Positions 57,120 to 64,000 of a stretch of DNA of 64,000 nucleotides are shown here, in pieces. The stretch comes from UBA6168 sp041392505 (GTDB lineage: Bacteria; Bacteroidota; Bacteroidia; Chitinophagales; Saprospiraceae): contig JAWKLX010000010.1 of NCBI GenBank assembly GCA_041392505.1, positions 157,277-221,276 of the forward strand, in the 5' to 3' direction. Under the pieces are notes generated by a model. That model ran no database searches and was not told the DNA's origin. It saw only the letters and a list, made by a program, of their open reading frames with translations. The first letter of the stretch is position 1. Every line of letters starts with the position of its first letter. Position numbers and translations under genes: made by a program.

Positions 57120-57168
57120 TTGTCCCTGAAAAAAAAAGTCAGGCATTATACATTTGTCCCATCGAAAT
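57120..57168 (+). promoter_or_regulatory. promoter-like block upstream of the lectin gene
   Basis: TTGTCCCTGAA (57120-57130) is followed by TACATTTG at 57149-57156 and then TCCCATCGAAA. The upstream box and spacing match 47961-47997, and the downstream CCCATCGAAA matches 44362-44371. The gene starts 466 bp further on. Confidence 0.55.
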
Positions 57169-57633
57169 TTTAGACACCGAAATAAAAACCAAATGAAAAC
57201 GACCCACCTATATTAAAGACGAGAGTCTCCTGTAAAACCAATCTTGTACGGTCGCTTTCCACTACTTCTGCACAGACCAGAACAGTTGATGGTATGTCAA
57301 ATACCAATCAGCCCATTGATCACTTTAAACTCTATTAAAAAAATGAAACGATCCATTCCATCCAATTTTCCACCTACCCATTTTACGGGTCGGCTTCGGC
57401 CGACATTAATGCCGCAACCAAGAGCAGAGGAGCAAAAGTGCAGGCCGGTATTTTTTATAATAGTTTAAAGTGAATAGCCGGTCTGCCTTCTTCCTTGACT
57501 AACACAAATCTACCACCTGCCTGCGAGGGCATGGCTCGGTCATACATTTCCCAAATTCAAAAAACAAATAAACACAAAAGGAGTAAGCCGAAAATCCTAT
57601 CCAAGAGTAGGCACTAACAATTACATCATTAAA

Positions 57634-58677
57634 ATGAAAACAACCATTTCAACCAAACAAATCAGCCTAGTGCTGTTTTTACTCGGATTTTTCACCAGTG
57701 TAAACCAAATGTCTGCTCAGACTTTGGCCTATGGAGACGTCATCCATCTGCAAAACGGCTGGAACAAGTACCAAGGTGGCTATTTGGACACCCGTGGCTA
57801 TCAAAAAGATTTTGAAAAAACAGGCAATTTCCTGTGTGTATCCACCGCCACCTCCGACAACCGGGATTTGGGAAGCGGCTCCTGGAGGGTCATGTCAGCA
57901 ACAGGAAAAAAAGAAGGCAGTCCAGTTTTGATTGGCGACGAAGTTTATTTGCTCAACCAATGGAACAGTAATGGCGGCTATTTGGACACCCGTGGCTATC
58001 AAAAAGATTTTGAAAAAACGGGCAACCACCTTTGCGTGTCCACGGCCACCAGCAACAACAGGGATGCAGGAAGTGGCACTTGGCGGATCCTCTCTTCCAC
58101 TAGGAAGGGTGCTGGTACTCCCGTCACTGAAGGCACGGAGATTCACCTACAAAACGGCTGGAACAAGTATCAAGGCGGCTACTTGGACACCCGTGGCTAT
58201 CAAAAAGATTTTGAAAAAACGGGCAACCATCTTTGCGTATCCACTGCCACAAACAACAACCGGGATGCTGGAAGCGGTACTTGGAAGGTTAAAATTGCCG
58301 AAAGAAACCACCTCGATGCGGGGGAAACCCTTAAAGCAGGCGAACGCTTGATGTCCGCAAATGGTGAATTTATACTGAGGATGCAAGAAGAAGATGGCAA
58401 CCTCTGTGTTTACAAATATGCAAAAGGAAAGCAGGGTGGCTTTGTCTGGGGCTCCATGAAATACGGGTTCAAAAATGGAAAATTGGTCATGCAGACTGAT
58501 GGCAACCTCGTCGTTTACGATGGATCAAATGCAGCAAAATGGTCTTCCCAAACGCATCCATACTACAATGCCAAATTCAAGGACAGCAACAACAAACCTG
58601 TCAAACTGGTCTTGGAAAACAACGGCGTGCTGAAATTGTACAATGCCAAGGGTGAGGCAATGTGGTCATCGAGATAG
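57634..58677 (+). CDS. secreted lectin: three ~65-residue repeats plus bulb-type lectin domain
   Basis: A 347-residue protein with a signal peptide (ISLVLFLLGFFTSVNQMSAQ). Three near-identical repeats follow (residues ~33-235), each with HLQNGWNKYQGGYLDTRGYQ, KDFEKTGNHLCVSTAT and NRDAGSGTW. The pattern suggests beta-trefoil or related sugar-binding units, but I do not recognise the family. The C-terminal ~110 residues are a bulb-type (GNA-like) mannose lectin domain: LMSANGEFILRMQEEDGNLC, VMQTDGNLVVYDG and LENNGVLKLYNAKGEAMW, with the QxDGNLVVY sugar-binding signature. There is no sorting domain in frame, although a remnant of one follows the stop. It lies in the output position of module copy 2. 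Confidence 0.85.
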   Translation: MKTTISTKQISLVLFLLGFFTSVNQMSAQTLAYGDVIHLQNGWNKYQGGYLDTRGYQKDFEKTGNFLCVSTATSDNRDLGSGSWRVMSATGKKEGSPVLIGDEVYLLNQWNSNGGYLDTRGYQKDFEKTGNHLCVSTATSNNRDAGSGTWRILSSTRKGAGTPVTEGTEIHLQNGWNKYQGGYLDTRGYQKDFEKTGNHLCVSTATNNNRDAGSGTWKVKIAERNHLDAGETLKAGERLMSANGEFILRMQEEDGNLCVYKYAKGKQGGFVWGSMKYGFKNGKLVMQTDGNLVVYDGSNAAKWSSQTHPYYNAKFKDSNNKPVKLVLENNGVLKLYNAKGEAMWSSR

Positions 58678-58681
58678 GCTG

Positions 58682-58741
58682 TGTTTCCTGAAAATGATGG
58701 AACGGAAAAATGTGTACTCAGCAAGGGTAGTGAAGGAGTAA
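58682..58741 (+). pseudogene. remnant of a T9SS type A sorting tail after the lectin gene
   Basis: Five bases after the lectin stop, another frame reads CFLKMMERKNVYSARVVKE and then a stop. This is almost the end of the multicopper oxidase tail at 61750-61812 (YFLKITEGKEVYSARVVKE). Only the last ~19 residues of a sorting domain remain. Confidence 0.65.
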
Positions 58742-58963
58742 CGTTTCAGGAAGTCGGTCACCTGAGCCTTAATAAAAGGCACACAGCTAACCACATAGAT
58801 TAAAGCAAATGCTTGTTCGGGTTTCCTCGTTGTCAGCAGACAAAAGAGGGGCCCGAACAAGTTTTTCGTAGTTTTAGCACTCAGAATAATTTCACTAAAG
58901 AAGTCTCCAGCCTTTTAAAGAAAACTTTAAAAGTTGCGAGGCTACAAAACCAATTGAACGATT

Positions 58964-59326
58964 ATGAAAAATGAAAATCCCTCCGAATTGTCTGCCACTG
59001 AAAAGCTCTCCGACGCATTCAAAGAAGAGCTAAACAACTTGGGCCTCCATTACCATGAGGAATTGTACGATGCCATCGTCCAATACTTAGGGCCTTCCGT
59101 CCACCAAAAAGACGCCTCTTTGGTCGCCTGTTCCGATCCGACAGAATTGGAAAACATCAAAAAGAATTTCTTGATGGGTAAATTAGGTTTGGAGGACAGC
59201 CCCCGGCTGGATGAAGCTATTCAGGAAATTTGTCATGGCCTGGGCATGTCCAACCGCAACAAGCACCGGACGTCTTTTTATTACCTGTTGGTTGCCATTT
59301 TGAACAAAGAATCCGTGTTTATTTAA
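58964..59326 (+). CDS. DUF2853 family protein
   Basis: A 120-residue cytoplasmic protein of the DUF2853 family. It has the family's typical blocks YLGPSVHQKDASLVACSDPT, then ELENIKKNFLMGKLGLEDSP, and the C-terminal SNRNKHRTSFYYLLVAILNK, then ESVF. The length equals that of typical members. Structures of relatives are all-helical, and no biochemical role is established. It stands alone between the lectin and multicopper oxidase genes. Flanking DNA at 59341-59440 has GGTGTATCGGTTCAAAGGTG, whose complement occurs near 56905-56945. Confidence 0.9.
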   Translation: MKNENPSELSATEKLSDAFKEELNNLGLHYHEELYDAIVQYLGPSVHQKDASLVACSDPTELENIKKNFLMGKLGLEDSPRLDEAIQEICHGLGMSNRNKHRTSFYYLLVAILNKESVFI

Positions 59327-59486
59327 TTCAATTCAATTCAAGTTGCGGTGTATCGGTTCAAAGGTGTATTGATGTACCGGATACAGGTGTTTGGCATCCA
59401 AAATACCTTAATACCGGAATACCGTTGAACCGAAATAACATTAAAATGCTATTCATCGCAACCTGGGTTACTCTAAACACACCACA

Positions 59487-61091
59487 ATGAATTCAAAATT
59501 TACCTTACTCACTTCCTTTATTTTAGTCGTATGCCTTAGCTGGCAAACTGCTGCCCACGCACAAAAATTCGTCAACCCCTTGCCGATCCCGTACCTGATG
59601 CCGGGGACGAATTTCAACATCGACATCACGAGCACCAACCACAACTTCGACCCAAATGGCTTTGTGGATTCCGTTGACCTCAATGTGCCGATCCCGACCT
59701 ATTGCTACAACGAAGTCGGCAACACAGGCATGACCTACCTTGGGCCTACTTTGATCTTTGAAAAAGGGAAAGACATGACTTTCAATATTGCCAACAAGTT
59801 GGACACGATGGTCAATACCACTGTCCATTGGCATGGGCTTAACATCCCAGCAGAGGAAGACGGAGGCCCTCATCAAGTGATCAACCACAATATGACTTGG
59901 TCGCCTTCCTTTCCGGTCATCGATCCGGTGCAGACCGTTTGGTACCACTCGCACCTGATGAACCAAACGACCGATCAGGTCATCCGGGGCATGGCGGGCA
60001 TGATCTACGTGCAAGACCCGACCAACGACCCGCTTTACACTAAATTGCCGCGTGACTATGGTGTCAATGACCTGCCCATCATCATTCAGGAAAAAGGGTT
60101 CAATTTTGATACCCTATCCGATGGCACCATCAAGGCCAAGAGCCTCATCGCTGGTGAAAAACCGGGCAATGGTGTTTACACCTTAGTTAATGGTGTCGTT
60201 GGACCAGTGATGCGAGTACCTGGTCAATTTGTACGGCTGCGGATACTGAATGGCTCTCCCCGGAAAATGTTCCACATTGGAATCTCCGACGAACTGGTCA
60301 ACCCAACGAATTTTGCAACGATTTACATGATCGCTACCGGGGGCGGATACACGGATGAGGTCAAATTTGTAAACACCCAGATTATGTCGATCGGCGACCG
60401 CCGGGAATTTGTGGTGGATTTTGGTGCTTACAATAATGGGGATACGGTTTACATGAGCAACCTTTATAAATCACTGCCTTCCGATGCCCGTTATGGAAAC
60501 ACCCCGGGGAATGCCATCATGGCCTTCGTTGTGGATAACAGCATACAGCCTACCAACCCGTCCACGATTATTCCGATAGCGCTTGATGGAAATTATGGCC
60601 TTGCTCCCGGCCCGGTATTTAAAACCCGCAACAAAAAACTCTACGGCCACCCAACTGGTAATGGGCAGGGCGGAGTATGGACGATTGATAGCATACCCAT
60701 GAATATGGCCGTTATCAACGATACCGTTCTGGTCAATACCAAGGAGCGCTGGGTGATTGATAACACAACCTCGCATGCCCATCCATTTCACATCCACAAA
60801 GTGCAGTTTCAAGTCACTAAATACGAAGGAACATTGGGCTTCCCCGATGGAAACGGCGGCATCACGGATCAGACCGGCGTATGGGAATGGCCCAACCTGC
60901 CGGAGGAACTGCTTGGTTATAAGGATGTACAGTTGATCCGAAAAAATTCTATTATGACTTTCGAAGCCCGTTTTGATAGCTTCCCCAGCCCTTTTGACAT
61001 GCAGAACCTGAACACCCAGGGGTTCATGTACCACTGCCACATCCTCACCCACGAGGATACCAGCATGATGCACCAGTTTGTGAGTGGTTGA
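59487..61091 (+). CDS. multicopper oxidase (laccase/CueO-like)
   Basis: A 534-residue exported copper enzyme with a signal peptide (FILVVCLSWQTAAHAQ) and three cupredoxin domains. All four copper motifs are present: HWHG at residues 114-117, WYHSH near 152-156, HAHPFHIH near 430, and the T1/T3 motif HCHILTHEDTSMM near 518. The axial position fits a Met ligand (MM). Such enzymes oxidise phenols, Cu(I), Fe(II) or bilirubin-like substrates with O2; which one cannot be told. The frame stops after MMHQFVSG, seven bases into an overlapping frame (61084-61812) that carries an extra domain and the T9SS tail, so a single-base indel probably splits one gene. Confidence 0.92.
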   Translation: MNSKFTLLTSFILVVCLSWQTAAHAQKFVNPLPIPYLMPGTNFNIDITSTNHNFDPNGFVDSVDLNVPIPTYCYNEVGNTGMTYLGPTLIFEKGKDMTFNIANKLDTMVNTTVHWHGLNIPAEEDGGPHQVINHNMTWSPSFPVIDPVQTVWYHSHLMNQTTDQVIRGMAGMIYVQDPTNDPLYTKLPRDYGVNDLPIIIQEKGFNFDTLSDGTIKAKSLIAGEKPGNGVYTLVNGVVGPVMRVPGQFVRLRILNGSPRKMFHIGISDELVNPTNFATIYMIATGGGYTDEVKFVNTQIMSIGDRREFVVDFGAYNNGDTVYMSNLYKSLPSDARYGNTPGNAIMAFVVDNSIQPTNPSTIIPIALDGNYGLAPGPVFKTRNKKLYGHPTGNGQGGVWTIDSIPMNMAVINDTVLVNTKERWVIDNTTSHAHPFHIHKVQFQVTKYEGTLGFPDGNGGITDQTGVWEWPNLPEELLGYKDVQLIRKNSIMTFEARFDSFPSPFDMQNLNTQGFMYHCHILTHEDTSMMHQFVSG

Positions 61092-61812
61092 TTCCCTCGT
61101 GCCGCCACCGCCTGCGTCCAACGTATGTGGCGGAGCGTTTGACATCAACCCGTTGTTTGGTGGGCCGTTAAACGAGCCGCAGGTTTCATCACTGTATGAT
61201 AATACCTTATACACTTCCGTCAATGATCCCGAGGATGCCGATGATTGCTACGCCGATAGCGATGGTTTGCAGCATACCATTTGGTATTCGTTCACCTCTC
61301 CCGACGGCGCCACCTATGGTATCCAGACCATCCAGTGCAACGCTACCAATTACATTGATTTTGGGGATACCCAGATGACCATCTATTCCGGTGACGACTG
61401 TGGCAACCTGACCCAAGTGGCCTGTAACGATGATGAGGATGTTGCCAATGGTGTTTACAATGCCAATATAGAATTGCCCACCGATGCAGGGACAACCTAC
61501 TTCATCCTAATCGATGGATATGGTGGTTTGGATGGGGAGTTCTGTTTGGAAGTGACCAATCTCGCTCCTAACAGCACGGCCAGTGCAGAAGAGGCGGGAA
61601 TTGAATTGTTCCCCAATCCTACAACTGGTAAAATCCAAATGAGAAACGTCGATGCCGACCAGGTGCAGGTGTTCGATGGTATGGGCCGGTTGCTATTTTC
61701 TGAAAAACAACCGGGCAACACTTTGGACCTTTCCGCAATGCCAGCGGGTGTGTATTTTCTGAAAATCACGGAAGGCAAAGAAGTGTACTCAGCGAGGGTG
61801 GTGAAGGAATAA
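61084..61812 (+). CDS. C-terminal extension of the multicopper oxidase with T9SS type A domain
   Basis: A 242-codon frame overlapping the oxidase stop by 8 bp. It begins at a GTG with no signal peptide and reads SLVPPPPASNVCGGAFDINP. A pre-peptidase-like beta-sandwich follows (HTIWYSFTSPDGATYGIQTI, then MTIYSGDDCGNLTQVACNDD, then YFILIDGYGGLDGEFCLEVT). It ends in a T9SS type A sorting domain (ELFPNPTTGKIQMRNVDADQ, VFDGMGRLLFSEKQ, PAGVYFLKITEGKEVYSARV). Alone it could not be exported, so it is best seen as the tail of the oxidase: one extra base removed near 61083 would give HQF followed by VVDSLVPPPP. Programmed frameshifting is possible but has no visible slippery site. Confidence 0.8.
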   Translation: MVDSLVPPPPASNVCGGAFDINPLFGGPLNEPQVSSLYDNTLYTSVNDPEDADDCYADSDGLQHTIWYSFTSPDGATYGIQTIQCNATNYIDFGDTQMTIYSGDDCGNLTQVACNDDEDVANGVYNANIELPTDAGTTYFILIDGYGGLDGEFCLEVTNLAPNSTASAEEAGIELFPNPTTGKIQMRNVDADQVQVFDGMGRLLFSEKQPGNTLDLSAMPAGVYFLKITEGKEVYSARVVKE

Positions 61813-61826
61813 ATTGAGTTTAAACA

Positions 61827-62037
61827 AGCTGGCAACTTTACTACTACCGCAAATTGAAAATTAATAATTTTAGGTAAATAGGCCGGAGGTTGCAAAAACT
61901 CCTCTGCGTTTATTTCATCGCTACTACCTAATGATTGCAAGTGTTTTAAGGTAGAGGAGGTTTTGCAACCTCCGGTTTCTCAATAAAAACACTTTATTAA
62001 TTTTCAATTTGCGGGGCTACAAAAGTTGCCAGCCTTA
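61827..62037. mobile_element. 211-bp nested inverted-repeat element
   Basis: Three nested pairs are visible: AAGCTGGCAACTTT with AAAGTTGCCAGCCTT at the ends; CCGCAAATTGAAAATTAATA (61847-61866) with its perfect complement at 61995-62014; and CCGGAGGTTGCAAAA with TTTTGCAACCTCCGG inside. It fills the gap between the oxidase and the lipoprotein gene and encodes nothing. Confidence 0.75.
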
Positions 62038-62084
62038 TTCTTATGTTGCTCGCTGATCCTACCATTTTAAAAAAACGATGTAAC

Positions 62085-62933
62085 ATGAAAAATACATGGA
62101 TTTCGGCTATGGCTGATAGTTTTATTTTGGCTTCACTTATAGTTGTGCTCCTGTGCGCCTGTGGAGGAAAAACTACTAACGAACCAGCATCAGCGCCCAA
62201 AGAGGAAGAGGTTGGAGAGCCGGAACCTGCCAATGAAGCACCCCTGCCCGAAAGCATGACTACTTTGCAGCAAAGTGAAAAGGTCTATGCTTGGGTGGAT
62301 CGATTGAACATTCGGGACGCTGCCAATTTGAATGGCAAACAGGTCGCCAGTGTCACCGAGCAGGAGGCGCTGGAATTCACGGGTGAAAAATCCGACAACA
62401 CCGAAACCATCGTCCTGCGGGGCGTTGCCTACGACGAACCCTGGCTTAAAGTGAAAACCAAGGATGGCAAGGAGGGGTGGGTCTATGGTGGTGCTGTCAA
62501 ACGGGAGGGTGAAACCAAAGGCAACGATCCCATCAGCGAGGAGCGGTTTTTCTTTCCACATTTTGGCAGGTTTGATTTGTCCACTTGGGAAAGAATTTCT
62601 TTTAATGACGAAATAGGGATAGAAATGGAAACGACGACGACCATTTACAAAAAAAATGGCCGGACATTAGAAATTAGTCAGACCGAAGTGGGGGAGTACA
62701 GTTATTCACACAACTATAAGTTAACCGAAAACGATGGAAGCATTTTGAAAACCAGGGACTTCACTTTTGTGGCCGACCCCGAATTGGTGATCTCAGAAGT
62801 GGTCAATGTTTATACTTCCAACCCGCCCGTGAAATATTACCGCTCCCAGCAAATGAAAAAACATTTCATGCAGTTGAACGAGCGGCCCGTCATGGCCAAT
62901 GGTGCTTGGATGGAAGGGGTTGCCGACCAGTGA
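62085..62933 (+). CDS. SH3-like domain lipoprotein
   Basis: A 282-residue protein from ATG 62085 (the frame is open from 62043). A type II signal ends in the lipobox LLCAC, so it is a lipoprotein. A disordered Glu/Pro/Ala-rich linker (KEEEVGEPEPANEAPLPESM) leads to a bacterial SH3-like domain (VYAWVDRLNIRDAANLNGKQ, VASVTEQEALEFTGEKSDN, EPWLKVKTKDGKEGWVYGGA). The C-terminal ~130 residues are of unknown fold. SH3b domains usually bind peptidoglycan or protein partners in the envelope. It stands 73 bp before the partial gene at the window end on the same strand, with which it may form a unit. Confidence 0.82.
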   Translation: MKNTWISAMADSFILASLIVVLLCACGGKTTNEPASAPKEEEVGEPEPANEAPLPESMTTLQQSEKVYAWVDRLNIRDAANLNGKQVASVTEQEALEFTGEKSDNTETIVLRGVAYDEPWLKVKTKDGKEGWVYGGAVKREGETKGNDPISEERFFFPHFGRFDLSTWERISFNDEIGIEMETTTTIYKKNGRTLEISQTEVGEYSYSHNYKLTENDGSILKTRDFTFVADPELVISEVVNVYTSNPPVKYYRSQQMKKHFMQLNERPVMANGAWMEGVADQ

Positions 62934-63000
62934 AGGGGCATTGCGGTTGCTGATCTGATTGGATCAATTTCTTTGCAAATACTACTCAAAATTTTACGAC

Positions 63001-64000
63001 ATGAATCACCATGTTCTTAAACCAATGAAACAATTATTGGTGGTGCTTTCTGCGCTATTTTCCCTCACCATAATACAGGCGCAAAACGATGCCATCTGCA
63101 CAGAAGGCGACTGCCCATCCTCCCTTTTTTCCATTCAATTGGACGAACCATTCCCCACAGGCAATACCAGCAATGACCGGACGGAGCGCTTCCAACAAGC
63201 CTTTATATCTTTTCAGCAAATCAAAAAAACGTTTGCTGGAAAAGAGGACTGGCAGGACAAAAGAGATGAGTCGCAACTGGGTGGAAAAAGCTGTCTGCGG
63301 TACTACCAATTGGAATCGCATTTTGCCTTGGAGTACACGCAAAACCCTGATTTTAAACAGTTTGTGGATGGACAGGGAGCAAGCAGCACTTTTGCGGATG
63401 AAGGGTTTCAAAGCAGCCGAAGAGGACTGAACTTGTCCAAACGAATGCAGGACAATTGCCCCAATGAGGTCAATGATGTAAAGAAAAAGAAGAACCCCGA
63501 TCTGGATGATTTGCCACCCGTTTACCAAAAACTGGGGGAAGAACTGGGCTATTTCGATGATAAAGGCCAATTGCTGAAACCGCTTGACCCACCTGCCCCG
63601 GCGGCGGGTCAGGATGTTTCAAAACTCAGTAAAAAACAACAAGTAGATTACCTGAAAAACCAAGTAAATCAATTGCCCGTAGCGCAAGAGACGCAGGACA
63701 AAATCAGCGGGGTGAAAAACGATTTGGCGGCAGCCAAACCCAAACTCGGTCTGCTCAAAGGGGCATTGGGGTTGCTCAATTCCCGCTTGGGGACTTTCCT
63801 GCCGGGGCCATTGGGCCTAGTCGGTAAAATGAAAACCCTCAATGATGCACTGGGCGTTTTGAAAAATTTTGTCCCCAAAATTTCCGTACCGGGCTTGCTC
63901 TCCAAGATTGGCAACTTGTTTAAGCGTGGGAAAGACCTTGGTGACAAGGCAAAGGATTTGGCGGACAAATCCCAAAAGCTGAAGGACAAGTACGACGGTA
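63001..64000 (+). CDS. secreted protein, partial at window end
   Basis: An open frame from ATG 63001 (a second ATG at 63025) runs off the right edge after 333 codons. A signal peptide (MKQLLVVLSALFSLTIIQAQ) is followed by a Cys-containing segment (NDAICTEGDCPSSLFSIQLD), a Lys/Asp-rich middle, and then long amphipathic helices. These contain Gly/Leu/Val-rich patches (LKGALGLLNSRLGTFLPGPL) and a lysine-rich coiled-coil-like run (KRGKDLGDKAKDLADKSQKL). I recognise no family. It starts 67 bp after the lipoprotein gene and may be co-transcribed with it. The 3' part, including any sorting domain, lies outside the window. Confidence 0.75.
   Translation, partial: MNHHVLKPMKQLLVVLSALFSLTIIQAQNDAICTEGDCPSSLFSIQLDEPFPTGNTSNDRTERFQQAFISFQQIKKTFAGKEDWQDKRDESQLGGKSCLRYYQLESHFALEYTQNPDFKQFVDGQGASSTFADEGFQSSRRGLNLSKRMQDNCPNEVNDVKKKKNPDLDDLPPVYQKLGEELGYFDDKGQLLKPLDPPAPAAGQDVSKLSKKQQVDYLKNQVNQLPVAQETQDKISGVKNDLAAAKPKLGLLKGALGLLNSRLGTFLPGPLGLVGKMKTLNDALGVLKNFVPKISVPGLLSKIGNLFKRGKDLGDKAKDLADKSQKLKDKYDG

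Noticed and set aside
61070..61100. Programmed ribosomal frameshift in the multicopper oxidase
   Set aside because: No heptameric slippery site or downstream structure is visible at the overlap; a simple indel explains it better.

Overview
The window looks like part of a large plasmid or chromid of a Bacteroidota bacterium, most likely a Saprospiraceae-type organism (Lewinella/Haliscomenobacter relatives; inference). Support comes from many secreted proteins ending in type IX secretion (T9SS) sorting domains of type A and type B, an ECF sigma/FecR/TonB-receptor set, a hybrid histidine kinase with an AraC output, promoter boxes of the Bacteroidota TAnnTTTG kind, and start codons without Shine-Dalgarno sites. 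No rRNA, tRNA or CRISPR was seen.

Layout. 0-8 kb: a broken IS4-type transposase, an Old Yellow Enzyme, an ECF sigma factor with a 54-residue downstream ORF, ClpP, a TonB-plug lipoprotein, a secreted TonB-C-like protein, a YdeI/OmdA-like protein, two small Cys-rich secreted products and a Tat-exported SGNH hydrolase. 8-17 kb: three secreted T9SS proteins on the minus strand; the first (HYR repeats plus a dockerin-like pair) is frameshifted. 17-22.5 kb is the replicon core: a Rep_3/RepB initiator, an origin with a DnaA box and about a dozen 17-bp iterons, a ParA ATPase, a small ribbon-helix-helix-like partner, and a dispersed array of TTTCGTTATTTCGTTA-type repeats with three ~170-bp direct repeats, a likely centromere. 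22.5-28.8 kb: decayed LytS/LytTR genes and a FecI-FecR-TonB receptor set in which FecR and the receptor are frameshifted. 29-34 kb: two T9SS surface proteins, the first with a C14 tract just after its start codon. 34.7-38.1 kb: a DUF1800 gene and a broken DUF1501 partner.

38.7-58.7 kb holds the most unusual arrangement, a duplicated module. Each copy has a TPR-containing hybrid histidine kinase/AraC regulator, a ~120-residue secreted single-PKD protein, a ~480-residue minus-strand protein of unknown family, and then secreted cell-surface proteins. Copy 1 has a wrecked kinase. Copy 2 is nearly intact, but its receiver domain has been invaded by a CAGTTCGGCAGT-type repeat that splits it at a TAATG stop/start overlap. 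Three secreted genes of this region share a promoter-like block (TTGTC, then YYTG, then TAnnTTTG) far upstream of their start codons. 59-64 kb: a DUF2853 protein, a multicopper oxidase whose T9SS tail is in another frame, an SH3-like lipoprotein and a partial secreted protein running off the edge.

Intergenic space is full of hairpins and MITE-like inverted repeats. Frameshifts are clustered rather than uniform; whether they are true decay or local sequencing error cannot be settled from this sequence alone.
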